Shown piece by piece: positions 8,161-16,794 of a stretch of DNA of 64,000 bases (positions are counted from its first letter, which is position 1; the number at the start of each line of letters is the position of its first letter). A program made the translations under genes and the position numbers. This stretch comes from Paragemmobacter ruber (GTDB lineage Bacteria; Pseudomonadota; Alphaproteobacteria; Rhodobacterales; Rhodobacteraceae). The notes under the pieces were generated by a model that saw nothing but the letters and a program-made list of their open reading frames with translations, was not told where the DNA came from and did not search any database. The DNA lies in the NCBI RefSeq assembly GCF_009908315.1, contig NZ_JAAATW010000001.1, positions 248,001 to 312,000 on the forward strand, given 5' to 3'.

Positions 8161-9282
8161 TCACAGCCCGGCGCGCAGGCGGGCGCGTTCGCGCTGAAGC
8201 CAGAGCGCGGTCAGGATCAGGGGGGAATTCGCGATCTCGCCGCTGGCGACAAGCTCCATCATGTGGTCGAAGGCGATCAGGTGGCCGCGGATATCCTCGG
8301 CCTCATCCGCCTGCCCGAAGACCCCGGCGATGCCGTCGGGCAGATCGGCCAGACCCACATAGGAGTAGAGGTATTCGGTCAGGATGCCCGGGCTGGGGTA
8401 ATAGGATGCGGCGGGCAGCAGCGGGCCCAAGGTGAGACCCGCCTCCTCCACCGCCTCGCGGCGCGCGGCCTCTTCCGGCGTCTCGCCCGCGTCGATGCGC
8501 CCGGCGATGGCCTCAAGCTGCCATGCGGCGGCATCGCCCCGCGCCATCGGCCCCGCGCGGAACTGTTCGATCAGAAGCACACGGTCGCGGACCGGATCAT
8601 AAGGCAGCACCGTCACGGCGTCGCAGCTGACAAAGACCGCCCGATCCACGGGCGCGTTCATCGCGCCGTCGAACTGCCGCCAGCCGACGCGCCATTCCTC
8701 GACCGCGAAGAAACGGGCATAGGGCACCTCGCGCGCGGTGACGTGCAGGTCATCCGCGCGGGGCGCGCGGCGCAGCGTGGCCGGTTGCGGCGCGGCGGCG
8801 CGCAGGCGGCTGGCCCCGCGCACCAGCATCGCGCCATAGCGCGCGGCAAGGGCCGAGGCCGGCAGCTTGCCGCGCAGGGCCATGAAATCCTGCGCTGTGG
8901 CCACGGCGGTGGGGCCATAGCGCCCCGCCCAATCGGCAAGGCGCCACGCCTGCCCCGGCTGCCACAGGCCCGGGCGCGGCAGGTAGACGCGCGCCTCGAC
9001 CGGGCCGTTATCCGTCTCCACCCGCAGCGTCCGCGCGTCATAGCCGAAGCCGCCTTCATAGAAATCGAGCCGCGCCGCGTCTTCCCCGCTCAGCCCCTCG
9101 CACAGCAGCCCCTCGGCGGTGCCATCCGGCGCTGGGAAGATCAGCGGGAATGCCGCCCCTTCCGCCCATGCCACGCTGTGGCCCGCCAGCCGGGCGGGCC
9201 GCGTTGCCGCCGCCCGTCCAAGCACCGTCTCCAGAAGCGGGGGGTGGCACAGCGTGCCGTAGAAAAAGAAGGCCACCATCAT
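8161..9282 (-). CDS. trgB: TrgB-like fusion of gamma-glutamylcyclotransferase fold and NUDIX ADP-ribose diphosphatase
   Basis: 373 residues, two domains. Residues ~4-120 start FFFYGTLCHPPLLE, the signature of the AIG2/gamma-glutamylcyclotransferase-like fold. Residues ~205-350 are a NUDIX domain of the ADP-ribose pyrophosphatase group, with the NUDIX box from GRIDAGETPEE to REAVEEAG (G-x5-E-x7-RE-x2-EE-x-G) complete. The likely reaction is hydrolysis of ADP-ribose or a related nucleotide. trgB of Rhodobacter sphaeroides (tellurite resistance) has this NUDIX type and sits with trgA, which is the neighbour here, 21 bp upstream. How it protects against tellurite is not established. Confidence 0.82.
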   Translation of the reverse strand: MMVAFFFYGTLCHPPLLETVLGRAAATRPARLAGHSVAWAEGAAFPLIFPAPDGTAEGLLCEGLSGEDAARLDFYEGGFGYDARTLRVETDNGPVEARVYLPRPGLWQPGQAWRLADWAGRYGPTAVATAQDFMALRGKLPASALAARYGAMLVRGASRLRAAAPQPATLRRAPRADDLHVTAREVPYARFFAVEEWRVGWRQFDGAMNAPVDRAVFVSCDAVTVLPYDPVRDRVLLIEQFRAGPMARGDAAAWQLEAIAGRIDAGETPEEAARREAVEEAGLTLGPLLPAASYYPSPGILTEYLYSYVGLADLPDGIAGVFGQADEAEDIRGHLIAFDHMMELVASGEIANSPLILTALWLQRERARLRAGL

Positions 9283-9303
9283 CCCGTCCTTGCTGCGCGG
9301 CCA

Positions 9304-9744
9304 TTAGCGCCAGCGCCGCCCTGCCCATTCCGTCATCATACCCGCCACCGCGCCACCCACGAAAATCGCGATCACGACGGGGGCATGAACCAGCAGCAGG
9401 CCGAATTTTATGAACTGGTTGACGATGTCGAGAAGCGCATCCATCGGCCCCGGATAGATGCCGCGCATGGACACCTGCAGCATGGTGGCCACGGCAAAGG
9501 CAAACAGCGCCGCCAGCACGGCGGTCATGGCCGTGCGAACACCGGTCGAGGCCGCGTCGATATATCCTGACCGTTTGGCCGCGCCCGAGATGAACCACCC
9601 CGCCAGCGCCGCGATCGCGATCGACACGGGGTAGAGGCGCCCCACGCGTTGGGCTTCGGGCAGGACGCCCTCGATCACGATGCACACCACCCAGGCCAGA
9701 AAGGCAAAGCTCAACGCGGCAACCAGCTTTGCGGCAGTGGGCAT
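9304..9744 (-). CDS. trgA: TrgA-family integral membrane protein
   Basis: 146 residues with four predicted membrane helices (about 6-24, 40-58, 72-92, 112-138) and a short charged C-terminal tail (GRRWR). Its composition and its position immediately before the NUDIX gene identify it as TrgA, the membrane partner in the Rhodobacter tellurite-resistance locus trgAB. It starts 10 bp after the cfaA stop, so phrA-cfaA-trgA-trgB may be one transcription unit. No transport motif is visible; the biochemical role is unknown. Confidence 0.78.
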   Translation of the reverse strand: MPTAAKLVAALSFAFLAWVVCIVIEGVLPEAQRVGRLYPVSIAIAALAGWFISGAAKRSGYIDAASTGVRTAMTAVLAALFAFAVATMLQVSMRGIYPGPMDALLDIVNQFIKFGLLLVHAPVVIAIFVGGAVAGMMTEWAGRRWR

Positions 9745-9754
9745 GGGCGTGGCC

Positions 9755-10969
9755 TCAATTCGGGCGGGTGACGGTAATCTGTGTTACGTCGCAGTTTCCG
9801 CCCTGAAACGCCCCGGCGCAAGAGGTGAGATAGAAGTTCCACATCCGGCGGAAGCGTTCGTCAAAGCCGATGCGGGCCACGTCATCCCAATGGGCGTTGA
9901 AGGTTTCGTGCCAGCGCCGCAGGGTCAGGCTGTAGCTTTCCCCGAATTCGATCGACCCCTTTACCTTGAGCCCGGCCTTCTCCACCTCGGCCCGCAGCAC
10001 GGCGGGCGAGGGCAGCATACCGCCCGGGAAGATGTATTTCTGAATGAAATCAACGCCTTTGCGATAGACTTCCCAGCGCTTGTCGGCGATGGTGATGATC
10101 TGCAGCGTGGCGTTGCGGCCGGGTTTGAGGCGTTCGCGCAGCGTGTCGAAATAGACCGGCCAATAGCGTTCGCCCACGGCTTCGAACATCTCGATTGAGG
10201 CGATGCCGTCATAGGTGCCGCGTTCGTCGCGGTAATCCTGCAGCTTGATTTCCACCCGGTCGGACAGGCCCGCGCGTTCCATGCGCGCCACGGCGTAATC
10301 ATATTGCGCCTGGCTGATGGTCAGGCCCGTCACCTTCAGCCCGCGCTCGCGGGCGGCATATTCGGCAAAGCCACCCCAGCCGCAGCCGATTTCCAGCACA
10401 TGTTCGCCGGGGCGCGCGCCCATCTGATCGACCATGGATTTGTATTTTTCCGTTTGCGCGGCCTCGAGGCTTTCCTGCCCCGTGCGGAAGATCGCGCTGG
10501 AATAGGTCATCGTGTCGTCAAGCCAGAGGCGGTAGAAATCATTGCCCAGATCGTAGTGATGGCTGATGTTCTTCTTCGCCTGTGCCTTGCTGTTCGACTG
10601 CATCCAGAAGCGCAGCCGTTCGAACAGGCGCAAAAGGCCCATGCCGGGAAAGCCGTCGTTGATCGGGTCATTTTCGGGCAGTTGCACAAGGTCCATCAGC
10701 GCCTGCAAATCGGGCGAGGACCACCAGCCTTCGAGATAGGCATCGCAGAAGCCAAGATCGCCTTCCCGGATCAGGCGGGCAAAGACATCGGGGTTGTGGA
10801 TCATCACCTCGCCCACCGGGCCGGGCTTTGGGCCGTCGATGCGGAAGCGGCGGCCATCGGGCAGGACAAAGTCCAGCCGCCCCCGCCCCATCCGTTTCAG
10901 CACGTCAAAGGCCGAGGCAAAGTAGCGCGGCAGGCCCGACTGGCCCTTGATGGTGGTCAATACGTCCAT
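9755..10969 (-). CDS. cfaA: Cyclopropane-fatty-acyl-phospholipid synthase family methyltransferase
   Basis: 404 residues, the usual length. The N-terminal lipid-binding region is followed by HYDLGNDFYRLWLD and the SAM-binding motif VLEIGCGWGGFAEYAA near residue 190. The enzyme would methylenate unsaturated acyl chains of phospholipids at the inner membrane surface, or make a related furan-type lipid modification. The neighbour upstream is the photolyase. In Rhodobacter sphaeroides cfaA and phrA are both part of the sigma-E (RpoE-ChrR) singlet-oxygen response, which fits the promoter seen before phrA here. The 116-bp gap to phrA (10970-11085) shows no clear terminator. Confidence 0.88.
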   Translation of the reverse strand: MDVLTTIKGQSGLPRYFASAFDVLKRMGRGRLDFVLPDGRRFRIDGPKPGPVGEVMIHNPDVFARLIREGDLGFCDAYLEGWWSSPDLQALMDLVQLPENDPINDGFPGMGLLRLFERLRFWMQSNSKAQAKKNISHHYDLGNDFYRLWLDDTMTYSSAIFRTGQESLEAAQTEKYKSMVDQMGARPGEHVLEIGCGWGGFAEYAARERGLKVTGLTISQAQYDYAVARMERAGLSDRVEIKLQDYRDERGTYDGIASIEMFEAVGERYWPVYFDTLRERLKPGRNATLQIITIADKRWEVYRKGVDFIQKYIFPGGMLPSPAVLRAEVEKAGLKVKGSIEFGESYSLTLRRWHETFNAHWDDVARIGFDERFRRMWNFYLTSCAGAFQGGNCDVTQITVTRPN

Positions 10970-11085
10970 GGACTCCCCACGTTTCTTGTTTTTGGCGCAA
11001 CAGTCACAGATACGCGCGATGCACTCAAGGGTTTCATCTCGTTCGGATTGGCCGTTTCACGGGCCATCGCCAGCCTGACCTAGCG

Positions 11086-12507
11086 TCAATCGCCCTGCCC
11101 TCCGCGCGCAGCATAGGCGGCAAGGGCGCGGGCGCGGCCTTCGGCCAGATCGACGATGGGCGCCGGATAGCGCCGCGCGGGATCAAGGCCCCAGGCGCGC
11201 GGGACGGCATCGAAGAAGGACAGCGCCTCAGGGCCGGGCTGGCGGCTGAGTTCGGCGATGAAGCGGCGGCGGTACTGGCCTTTGGGATCGAACTTTTCCA
11301 CCTGCGTGGCCGGGTTGAAGATGCGGAAATAGGGCGCGGCATCGGGGCCGGACCCTGCCGCCCATTGCCAGCCCATCGCATTGGCGGCGGGGTCCCAGTC
11401 GATCAGGCAATCGGCGAACCAGTCCAGACCGATCGTCCAATGCGTCATCAGATGTTTGGTCAGGTAAGAGGCGACGATCATCCGCCCCCGGTTGTGCATC
11501 GTGCCGGTCACATACATCTCGCGCATGGCGGTATCGACGAAAGCCTCGCCAGTCATGCCGCGCCGCCAGGCTTCGGCCTGCGGGCCGTCGCCCTGCCACG
11601 GGAAGGCATCCCATTCCGGTTTCCAGTTGGCATGGGTGATGTGCGGCGTGTGGTGCATCAGGTGATACGAGAATTCGCGCCAGACGAGTTCCTTCAGAAA
11701 GGTCTCGGCCCCCGGGCGGCCCTGATCAAAGGCCATCAGCGCGGCATGCCAGACGCGGCGGATGCCGATCTCGCCATAGGTGAGGTTTTCGGACAGGCGC
11801 GATGTGCCGGGTTCCGCAGGCAGATCGCGCGCCTCGGCATAGCGGTCAACGGGGCCGGAGAGAAAGGCATCAAGCCGCGCCCGCGCCGCCTGTTCGCCCA
11901 CCCGGACATGGGCCGCAACGACCGCCGCGCCGCGCCGCATGGCGGCGCCCGTCTGCCAGTCCTCCAGCCGGTCGGAGGCGGGCCAGTGATCGGGCGCGGG
12001 CAGGCGGGCGGGCGCGGCCTCGGGCGCGGCCACATCGCGCCCCCGCACCGCGCGCCAATAGGGGGTATAGACGCGGTAGAACCCGCCCTGCCCCGTCTCG
12101 ACCGTCCAGGGTTCGTGCATCAGGTGCCCCGCATGGCTTTCAACGCGCAGCCCGCGCGCTTTCAGCGCGGCCTTCACCTCGGTATCCCGGACCTTGGACG
12201 CCGGATCGTAGAGCCGCGACCAGAACACGCCCGTGGCCCCGGTCTCGGCCACCAGCGCCTCGAGCACGGCCAGCGCGGGCCCGCGTCGCAGGATAAGACG
12301 CGACCCCGCCGCCGCCAGCGTCTGGGCAAAGGCGTCGATCCCCAGCCCCAGGCGCCATTTCGGCGCCGCACCCAGCGCCTCGGTTTCCGGATCAAGGATG
12401 AAGACAGGGATCAGGGGCTGCCCGCTTGCCACGGCAGCGGACAGCATCGGCAGGTCATCCAGCCGCAGGTCGCGGCGGAACCAGAGGATCAGGGGAGAGA
12501 GGGTCAT
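11086..12507 (-). CDS. phrA: Deoxyribodipyrimidine photolyase (class I CPD type)
   Basis: 473 residues. The N-terminal alpha/beta antenna domain begins LILWFRRDLRLDDLP; the C-terminal FAD-binding helical domain contains TGTMHNRGRMIVASYL and NAMGWQWAAGSG, the family signatures including the conserved tryptophans for electron transfer. It repairs cyclobutane pyrimidine dimers using blue light. A TGATCC-N18-TATCA promoter overlaps the stop of the upstream gene and would start transcription just before this ATG. This matches the known sigma-E control of phrA in Rhodobacter. Confidence 0.92.
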   Translation of the reverse strand: MTLSPLILWFRRDLRLDDLPMLSAAVASGQPLIPVFILDPETEALGAAPKWRLGLGIDAFAQTLAAAGSRLILRRGPALAVLEALVAETGATGVFWSRLYDPASKVRDTEVKAALKARGLRVESHAGHLMHEPWTVETGQGGFYRVYTPYWRAVRGRDVAAPEAAPARLPAPDHWPASDRLEDWQTGAAMRRGAAVVAAHVRVGEQAARARLDAFLSGPVDRYAEARDLPAEPGTSRLSENLTYGEIGIRRVWHAALMAFDQGRPGAETFLKELVWREFSYHLMHHTPHITHANWKPEWDAFPWQGDGPQAEAWRRGMTGEAFVDTAMREMYVTGTMHNRGRMIVASYLTKHLMTHWTIGLDWFADCLIDWDPAANAMGWQWAAGSGPDAAPYFRIFNPATQVEKFDPKGQYRRRFIAELSRQPGPEALSFFDAVPRAWGLDPARRYPAPIVDLAEGRARALAAYAARGGQGD

Positions 12508-12529
12508 GCGCGCCAGTCTTGCCTTTTCC

Positions 12530-12559
12530 CTGATACGACGCGGCCTTGTAGGCGGATCA
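12530..12559 (-). promoter_or_regulatory. ECF sigma-E-type promoter before phrA
   Basis: Reading leftwards: -35 TGATCC (12554-12559), exactly 18 nt, then TATCAG (12530-12535). TGATCC with an 18-nt spacer is the described -35 and spacing for Rhodobacter RpoE promoters; the -10 is a partial match. The TGA of the -35 is also the stop codon of the upstream class V aminotransferase gene. Transcription would begin within ~20 nt of the phrA ATG. Confidence 0.65.
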
Positions 12560-13786
12560 CAAGACCGCGTCGAGGGCCGCGATCAGGCGATCCACATCGC
12601 CCGCGCTGGTGTAATGCACCGCGCTCATCCGCAGGACGCCTTTTTCAAGGTCCACCCCCATCGCCGTCAGCGGGCGGACGGCATAGAAATCGCCCGCCCA
12701 GCAGGCGATGCCGCGGCGGCCCAGTTCCTCGGACACCGGTTCCGCCGCGCGGCCCAGATCGACGGCAACCGTGGGCGCGCGCCGGGCCGCATCGCGCGGC
12801 CCGATCAGGCGCAGGTCATTGCGCCCGGCAAGGTAGTCAAGAAGCGGCGCGATCACCGCCACCTCCTGCGCGCGCATCAGATCATGCACCCCGCGATTGC
12901 GCGCCGCCGGATCGCCTGCGATGCCGTGATGGGCGGCCAGCGCGTCGATCAGATCGGCCATGCCCGCACAGGCGGCGATCTGGGCATGATCGGGGCCGGC
13001 CGGGGTGAAGCGCTTGTAAAGCGTGCCGTTGTTGAAGAAATGCGCCTGCCCCGGCAGTTCCATGCCAAAGCCCTCGCGGATCACCATGATCCCCTGATGC
13101 GGGCCATATGTCTTGTAGGCCGAGAAGAGATAGACATCGCATCCCAGCGCCGGGATGTCGGGAAAGCCGTGCGGGGCATAGCTCACCCCATCCACCACCG
13201 TGCGCGCCCCCGCCGCGCGGGCCAGCGCGCAGATCGCGGCCACATCGTTGATTTCCGCCACCACGTTGGAGCAATGCGGAAAACAGATCAACCGCACCTT
13301 GCCGTCGGCGAGCAGCGCCTCCAGCGCCGCAGGGTCCAGCGATCCTGTCGCCGGGTCCAGCCGCCATTCGCGAACCTCGATCCCCTCATCCGCCAGGCGC
13401 CGCCAGACACCGGAATTCGCCTCGTGGTCCTGATCGGTGACGACGATGGCCAGATCGCGGCCCGACAGCCATTTGCGCACCGCTTGGGCCAGGACATAGG
13501 TATTGGCACTGGTCGAGGGGCCGAAGGCGACCTCGTGCCGCGCCACACCCATCATCGCGGCCAGCCTTTCGCGGGCCTCGTCCATCTCTGCCCCGCCCGC
13601 CTGCGCGCCGGGATAGGGGGCATAGGGCTGCACCTTGCGGTCGGTATAGAAGCGGTGCAGGCGATCTACCACCTGACGGCAGGGAAAGCTGCCGCCTGCG
13701 TTTTCAAAGAAGGCATGGGTGGACAGGACCGGCGAGGCAAAGGCCGGAAATTGCGCGCGGACGAAGGTGAGGTCGAGGGCGGTCAT
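12557..13786 (-). CDS. Class V PLP aminotransferase (cysteine desulfurase-like)
   Basis: 409 residues from MTALDLTFVRAQFPAF. The PLP lysine is in FSAYKTYGPHQG, with the aspartate of TVVDGVSYAPH upstream and the substrate loop ENAGGSFPCRQV near the N-terminus, as in the cysteine-desulfurase-like branch of class V enzymes. There is no SufE or scaffold gene nearby and no obvious catalytic cysteine loop, so a desulfurase role is not supported; lyase or aminotransferase activity on an unknown amino acid is possible. I chose ATG 13786: the reading frame upstream to 13969 has no family character and the domain begins here. Confidence 0.8.
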   Translation of the reverse strand: MTALDLTFVRAQFPAFASPVLSTHAFFENAGGSFPCRQVVDRLHRFYTDRKVQPYAPYPGAQAGGAEMDEARERLAAMMGVARHEVAFGPSTSANTYVLAQAVRKWLSGRDLAIVVTDQDHEANSGVWRRLADEGIEVREWRLDPATGSLDPAALEALLADGKVRLICFPHCSNVVAEINDVAAICALARAAGARTVVDGVSYAPHGFPDIPALGCDVYLFSAYKTYGPHQGIMVIREGFGMELPGQAHFFNNGTLYKRFTPAGPDHAQIAACAGMADLIDALAAHHGIAGDPAARNRGVHDLMRAQEVAVIAPLLDYLAGRNDLRLIGPRDAARRAPTVAVDLGRAAEPVSEELGRRGIACWAGDFYAVRPLTAMGVDLEKGVLRMSAVHYTSAGDVDRLIAALDAVL

Positions 13787-13975
13787 GGTGTCGGGGTCTT
13801 TCCTTACAGCGTTTCCAGTCGGACCCGGGCAGCCCCGCACGGGCGGGGCCATCCCGTTCCGTGGCAGGTCTTCCAGCCGGGCCGCCGGGATGGCTCCCCC
13901 GTCGGCAGAGGCGCGGCGCAGGCGCCGATCCTCAGGTCCCGTGATACCGGGCCTGCGGGCGCGCGTCAAACCGCC

Positions 13976-14965
13976 TCAACGCCGGACATCCACCACAACG
14001 CGGCCGCGGATGCCGCCGCCAAGGATCGCCCGCCCCAGTTCCGGCAGATTGGCCAGACCGCAGTTCTGCACCATCGGCTCCAGCCGGTCCATCGGCAGAT
14101 CCGAGGCGATGCGGTTCCATGCCATGACGCGCTGGATATAGGGGACATCGACCGAGTGGATGCCAAGAAGGTTCACCCCCCGCAGCAGGAAGGGCGTGAT
14201 CTTGAGCGGCACCTCGGCCCCACCGGCAAGGCCCACCGCCGCGACCGATGCATGTGCCCGCATCTGCCCCAGAAGACGGGCCAGCATGGCGCCCCCCACA
14301 TTGTCGATACAGCCCGCCCAGCGTTCGGATTCAAGCGGTTTGGCCACCGTCCCGGCCAGTTCCGCACGCGGCACGATCCGCGCCGCGCCCAAGGCGCGCA
14401 GGTAATCCCCGGCCTCTGGCCGCCCGGTCACCGCCGCCACCTCATAGCCCTGCCCGGCCAGAAGCGCCGTCGCGACCGAACCCACGCCGCCTGCCGCGCC
14501 GGTGACCAGCACCTCGCCCTGACCGGGGTGCAGACCATGCGCCTCAAGCGCGATGAGCGCGAGCATGGCCGTGAACCCGGCGGTGCCCACGGCCATGGCC
14601 TGGCGCGTGGTCATGCCTGCGGGCAGCGGCACCAGCCAATCAGCCTGAACACGCGCCAATTCGGCATAACCGCCCCAGCGCGCCTCGCCCACGCGCCAGC
14701 CGGTCAGGATCACCCGGTCGCCCGCTGCGTAGCGCGGATCGTCGGACTGTTCGACGACGCCTGCAAAATCAATCCCCGGCACATGGGGCCAGACGCGCAC
14801 CATGCCGCCCCCCGACCCCATGCACAGCGCATCCTTGTAATTCAGCGTGGAGAATTCGACCGCCACGGTCACCGCGCCGGGGGGCAGCTGCGTGGCGGCG
14901 ATATCCTGCACCGACGCCTGCGTCGCGCCATCCTGCGTCTTCTCAACCACCAGTGCCCGCGCCAT
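13976..14965 (-). CDS. AcuI/YhdH-family NADPH-dependent quinone/acryloyl-CoA reductase
   Basis: 329 residues of zinc-free medium-chain dehydrogenase. The substrate domain has STLNYKDALCMGSGGG and PHVPGIDFAGVVE; the nucleotide-binding motif is GAAGGVGSVATALLAGQGY followed by TGRPEAGDYLRALGA. AcuI reduces acryloyl-CoA to propionyl-CoA in DMSP and 3-hydroxypropionate metabolism; the general YhdH family reduces enones. There is no dmd or acu neighbour, so acryloyl-CoA specificity is unproven. The start aligns with R. sphaeroides AcuI as I recall it; an ATG four codons earlier (14977) is possible. A G-rich Shine-Dalgarno lies just before. Confidence 0.82.
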   Translation of the reverse strand: MARALVVEKTQDGATQASVQDIAATQLPPGAVTVAVEFSTLNYKDALCMGSGGGMVRVWPHVPGIDFAGVVEQSDDPRYAAGDRVILTGWRVGEARWGGYAELARVQADWLVPLPAGMTTRQAMAVGTAGFTAMLALIALEAHGLHPGQGEVLVTGAAGGVGSVATALLAGQGYEVAAVTGRPEAGDYLRALGAARIVPRAELAGTVAKPLESERWAGCIDNVGGAMLARLLGQMRAHASVAAVGLAGGAEVPLKITPFLLRGVNLLGIHSVDVPYIQRVMAWNRIASDLPMDRLEPMVQNCGLANLPELGRAILGGGIRGRVVVDVRR

Positions 14966-15226
14966 CCGCCCCCCCATTCCTGCCGTCACCTGCCCCAGAG
15001 AACCGATCGCCCGTCGCAACCGGGCGCCGGATTTCGCCGCTGACGCCGCCTTTTCAGGCGAATGCGCCAGAAAATGCGGCAAGACCGCCCCCGAACCCTT
15101 GCCCCCACGGCAGGGAATTCCAATCTCGTGGGGGGCTTGAGACAGGGCCACGCCTAAACTAGCGTAAAACCGCTATTCTGTCGCAATGGGAAATGGCGAC
15201 GGAATACCCAGCAGAGAGGAAGATGT

Positions 15227-16279
15227 ATGACCCGGACGAGAATGCTGCTTGCCACCGCCGCGACCTTGATCGTGATGACGGGGGCTGCGCGCGCCGCTGA
15301 TCCCGAAATGACAGTTTTCGACTGGGCGGGATGGGAAATCGAAGGCGTCCTGACCGACTATGTCGCCAAGCATGGCGCGAACCCCACCTACTCGTTCTAC
15401 GCCGATGATGATGAGGCGTTCCAGAAGGTCAGCTCTGGCTTCAAGTCCGACGTGACGCATCCCTGCGTGGCCAGCCTGCCGCGCTACAAGGATGCCGGTC
15501 TGATCGAACCGTGGGACACCAGCAAGATCCCGGAATTCGCCAATATCAACCCGGTCCTGATGAACTCCACCTATGTGCAGGACGATGGCGGCGTTTGGTT
15601 CATCCCGACCGATTACGCCTATACCGCTGTGGCCTATAACACGACCGAAGTCCCGGCCGAGGATGTGGCGACGCTGCAGGTCTTTGCCGATCCGAAATAT
15701 GCAGGGCGCATCTCGCTGCCCGACAACTCGGATGACATCTGGGCGCTGGCCTTCCTCGCCACGGGGGTGACGAACTGGGACAACGTGACGGACGAGCAGT
15801 TCCAGGCCGCGGCGGATTGGCTGCGCTCGGTGCATCCGAATGTGCGCGCCTATTGGGCGGACCCGGCGGAACTGTCGCAACTGATGGCGACGGGCGAGGT
15901 GCTGGTCGCCTGGTCGTGGAATGACGGCGTGGCGCTCCTGCAGGCCGAGAATTTCCCCGTGGGCTTCAACCGCGCCCCGGCGGAAGGCGCCTCCACCTGG
16001 TATTGCGGCTATGTGAACATGAAGGACGCGCCCGGATCGGAAGACAAGGCCTATGACTTCATCAACTCGCTGCTCGCCCATGGGTCGGCCCGCGCGCTGT
16101 TGGATGAGCTGGGCTATGCCCATTCGAACAACGCCGCCATGGCCGAAATCCCGGTCGAAGAACTGCAGGCGGCCTTCGTCGATCCGGTGACCACCACGCT
16201 TCTGGCGCAGACCCCGGTCACGGCCGAGTTCCGCGAGAAGATGATTCAGGAGTTCGAGAACATCAAGGCGGGCTTCTGA
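15227..16279 (+). CDS. Periplasmic polyamine-type ABC transporter substrate-binding protein (orphan)
   Basis: 350 residues. A signal peptide (about residues 1-23, cleavage after ARA) is followed by a PotD/SBP class I type protein: TVFDWAGWEIEGVL at the N-terminus and aromatic positions such as FIPTDYAYTAVAYN. PotD-like proteins bind spermidine or putrescine, and related ones bind choline or iron chelates. GAGAGGA lies 6-7 nt before the ATG. No permease or ATPase genes flank it: it is followed directly by a terminator and the tmRNA gene, so it must work with components encoded elsewhere or as a sensor. Confidence 0.83.
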   Translation: MTRTRMLLATAATLIVMTGAARAADPEMTVFDWAGWEIEGVLTDYVAKHGANPTYSFYADDDEAFQKVSSGFKSDVTHPCVASLPRYKDAGLIEPWDTSKIPEFANINPVLMNSTYVQDDGGVWFIPTDYAYTAVAYNTTEVPAEDVATLQVFADPKYAGRISLPDNSDDIWALAFLATGVTNWDNVTDEQFQAAADWLRSVHPNVRAYWADPAELSQLMATGEVLVAWSWNDGVALLQAENFPVGFNRAPAEGASTWYCGYVNMKDAPGSEDKAYDFINSLLAHGSARALLDELGYAHSNNAAMAEIPVEELQAAFVDPVTTTLLAQTPVTAEFREKMIQEFENIKAGF

Positions 16280-16297
16280 TCCCTGACATGCCCTCTG

Positions 16298-16335
16298 CGC
16301 CGCCCGGATCCCACCGATCCGGGCGGCGTTTCTTT
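16298..16335 (+). terminator. Intrinsic terminator of the binding-protein gene
   Basis: Perfect 13-bp stem CGCCGCCCGGATC (16298-16310) with its complement at 16316-16328, loop CCACC, followed by TTTCTTT. It lies 19 bp after the stop codon. Confidence 0.93.
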
Positions 16336-16425
16336 GCCATCGCCCCGCCCTGCGCGCACGGGGTCCCGTGCAGCGGCCTGACCGACGCGGCGAGAAAGCC
16401 CCCCGCAACTGGCCCCAACTCGCTC

Positions 16426-16454
16426 TTGTGACCCACACCGCCCGCGCCTATATT
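16426..16454 (+). promoter_or_regulatory. Sigma-70 type promoter of the tmRNA gene
   Basis: TTGTGA (16426-16431), a 17-nt spacer and TATATT (16449-16454). Expected transcription start is near G16461, exactly at the first base of a GTCCGGG-GTAA-CCCGGAC hairpin that opens the tmRNA precursor. Confidence 0.7.
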
Positions 16455-16460
16455 CATCTT

Positions 16461-16781
16461 GTCCGGGGTAACCCGGACTATGGCGATAAACGCACCTGTA
16501 ATAGACGGCTCGGACCCGGGGGCGGTACCCGGCGGCTCCACCAATCCACCCGGTCATTGCGGGGGTTCGGGGCCGAAACAGGATCGACGAACGTTCAAAG
16601 AGGCCAGCTTTCGCTCGGTGAGGTACCACCGTTATCGGTCCAAGATCACAGTTGCCAATGACAACCGTGCTCCGGTGGCGCTGGCTGCGTAAGCGGCTCG
16701 CAATACCAAATCTAAGCCCTTGCGCTTAGCCGCGTAAGGCGGGGTTCGCAGGTACCTGGCAACAGAAACCTGCACTTTCCC
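16461..16781 (+). ncRNA. ssrA: Permuted two-piece tmRNA
   Basis: Trans-translation RNA in the circularly permuted form of Alphaproteobacteria. The acceptor part comes first and ends CGGCTCCACCA at 16533-16543, so the CCA end is encoded. An excised loop follows (16544-16568). The coding part starts GGGGCCG at 16569 and pairs with CGGCTCC to rebuild the 7-bp acceptor stem. GGATCGACG (16581-16589) is the conserved block of the 5' tmRNA end. The resume codon is GCC 16654 and the tag ANDNRAPVALAA ends at TAA 16690-16692. A hairpin GCAGGT/ACCTGC (about 16748-16773) closes the coding part. The precursor 5' end rests on the promoter spacing; the 3' end is approximate. Confidence 0.95.
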
Positions 16782-16794
16782 CCCTCCCGCGCCC

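Noticed and set aside
8059-9570. 503-residue frame opposite trgB and trgA
   Set aside because: Antisense shadow; TrgB has an intact NUDIX box in the other direction.
10948-10961. TTGAT-GGTG-GTCAA, an FNR-like match
   Set aside because: Lies within the first codons of cfaA (Ile-Lys region) and is one base off; probably chance.
12233-15043. 936-residue frame on the plus strand
   Set aside because: Runs antisense through three enzyme genes; basic, low-complexity composition.
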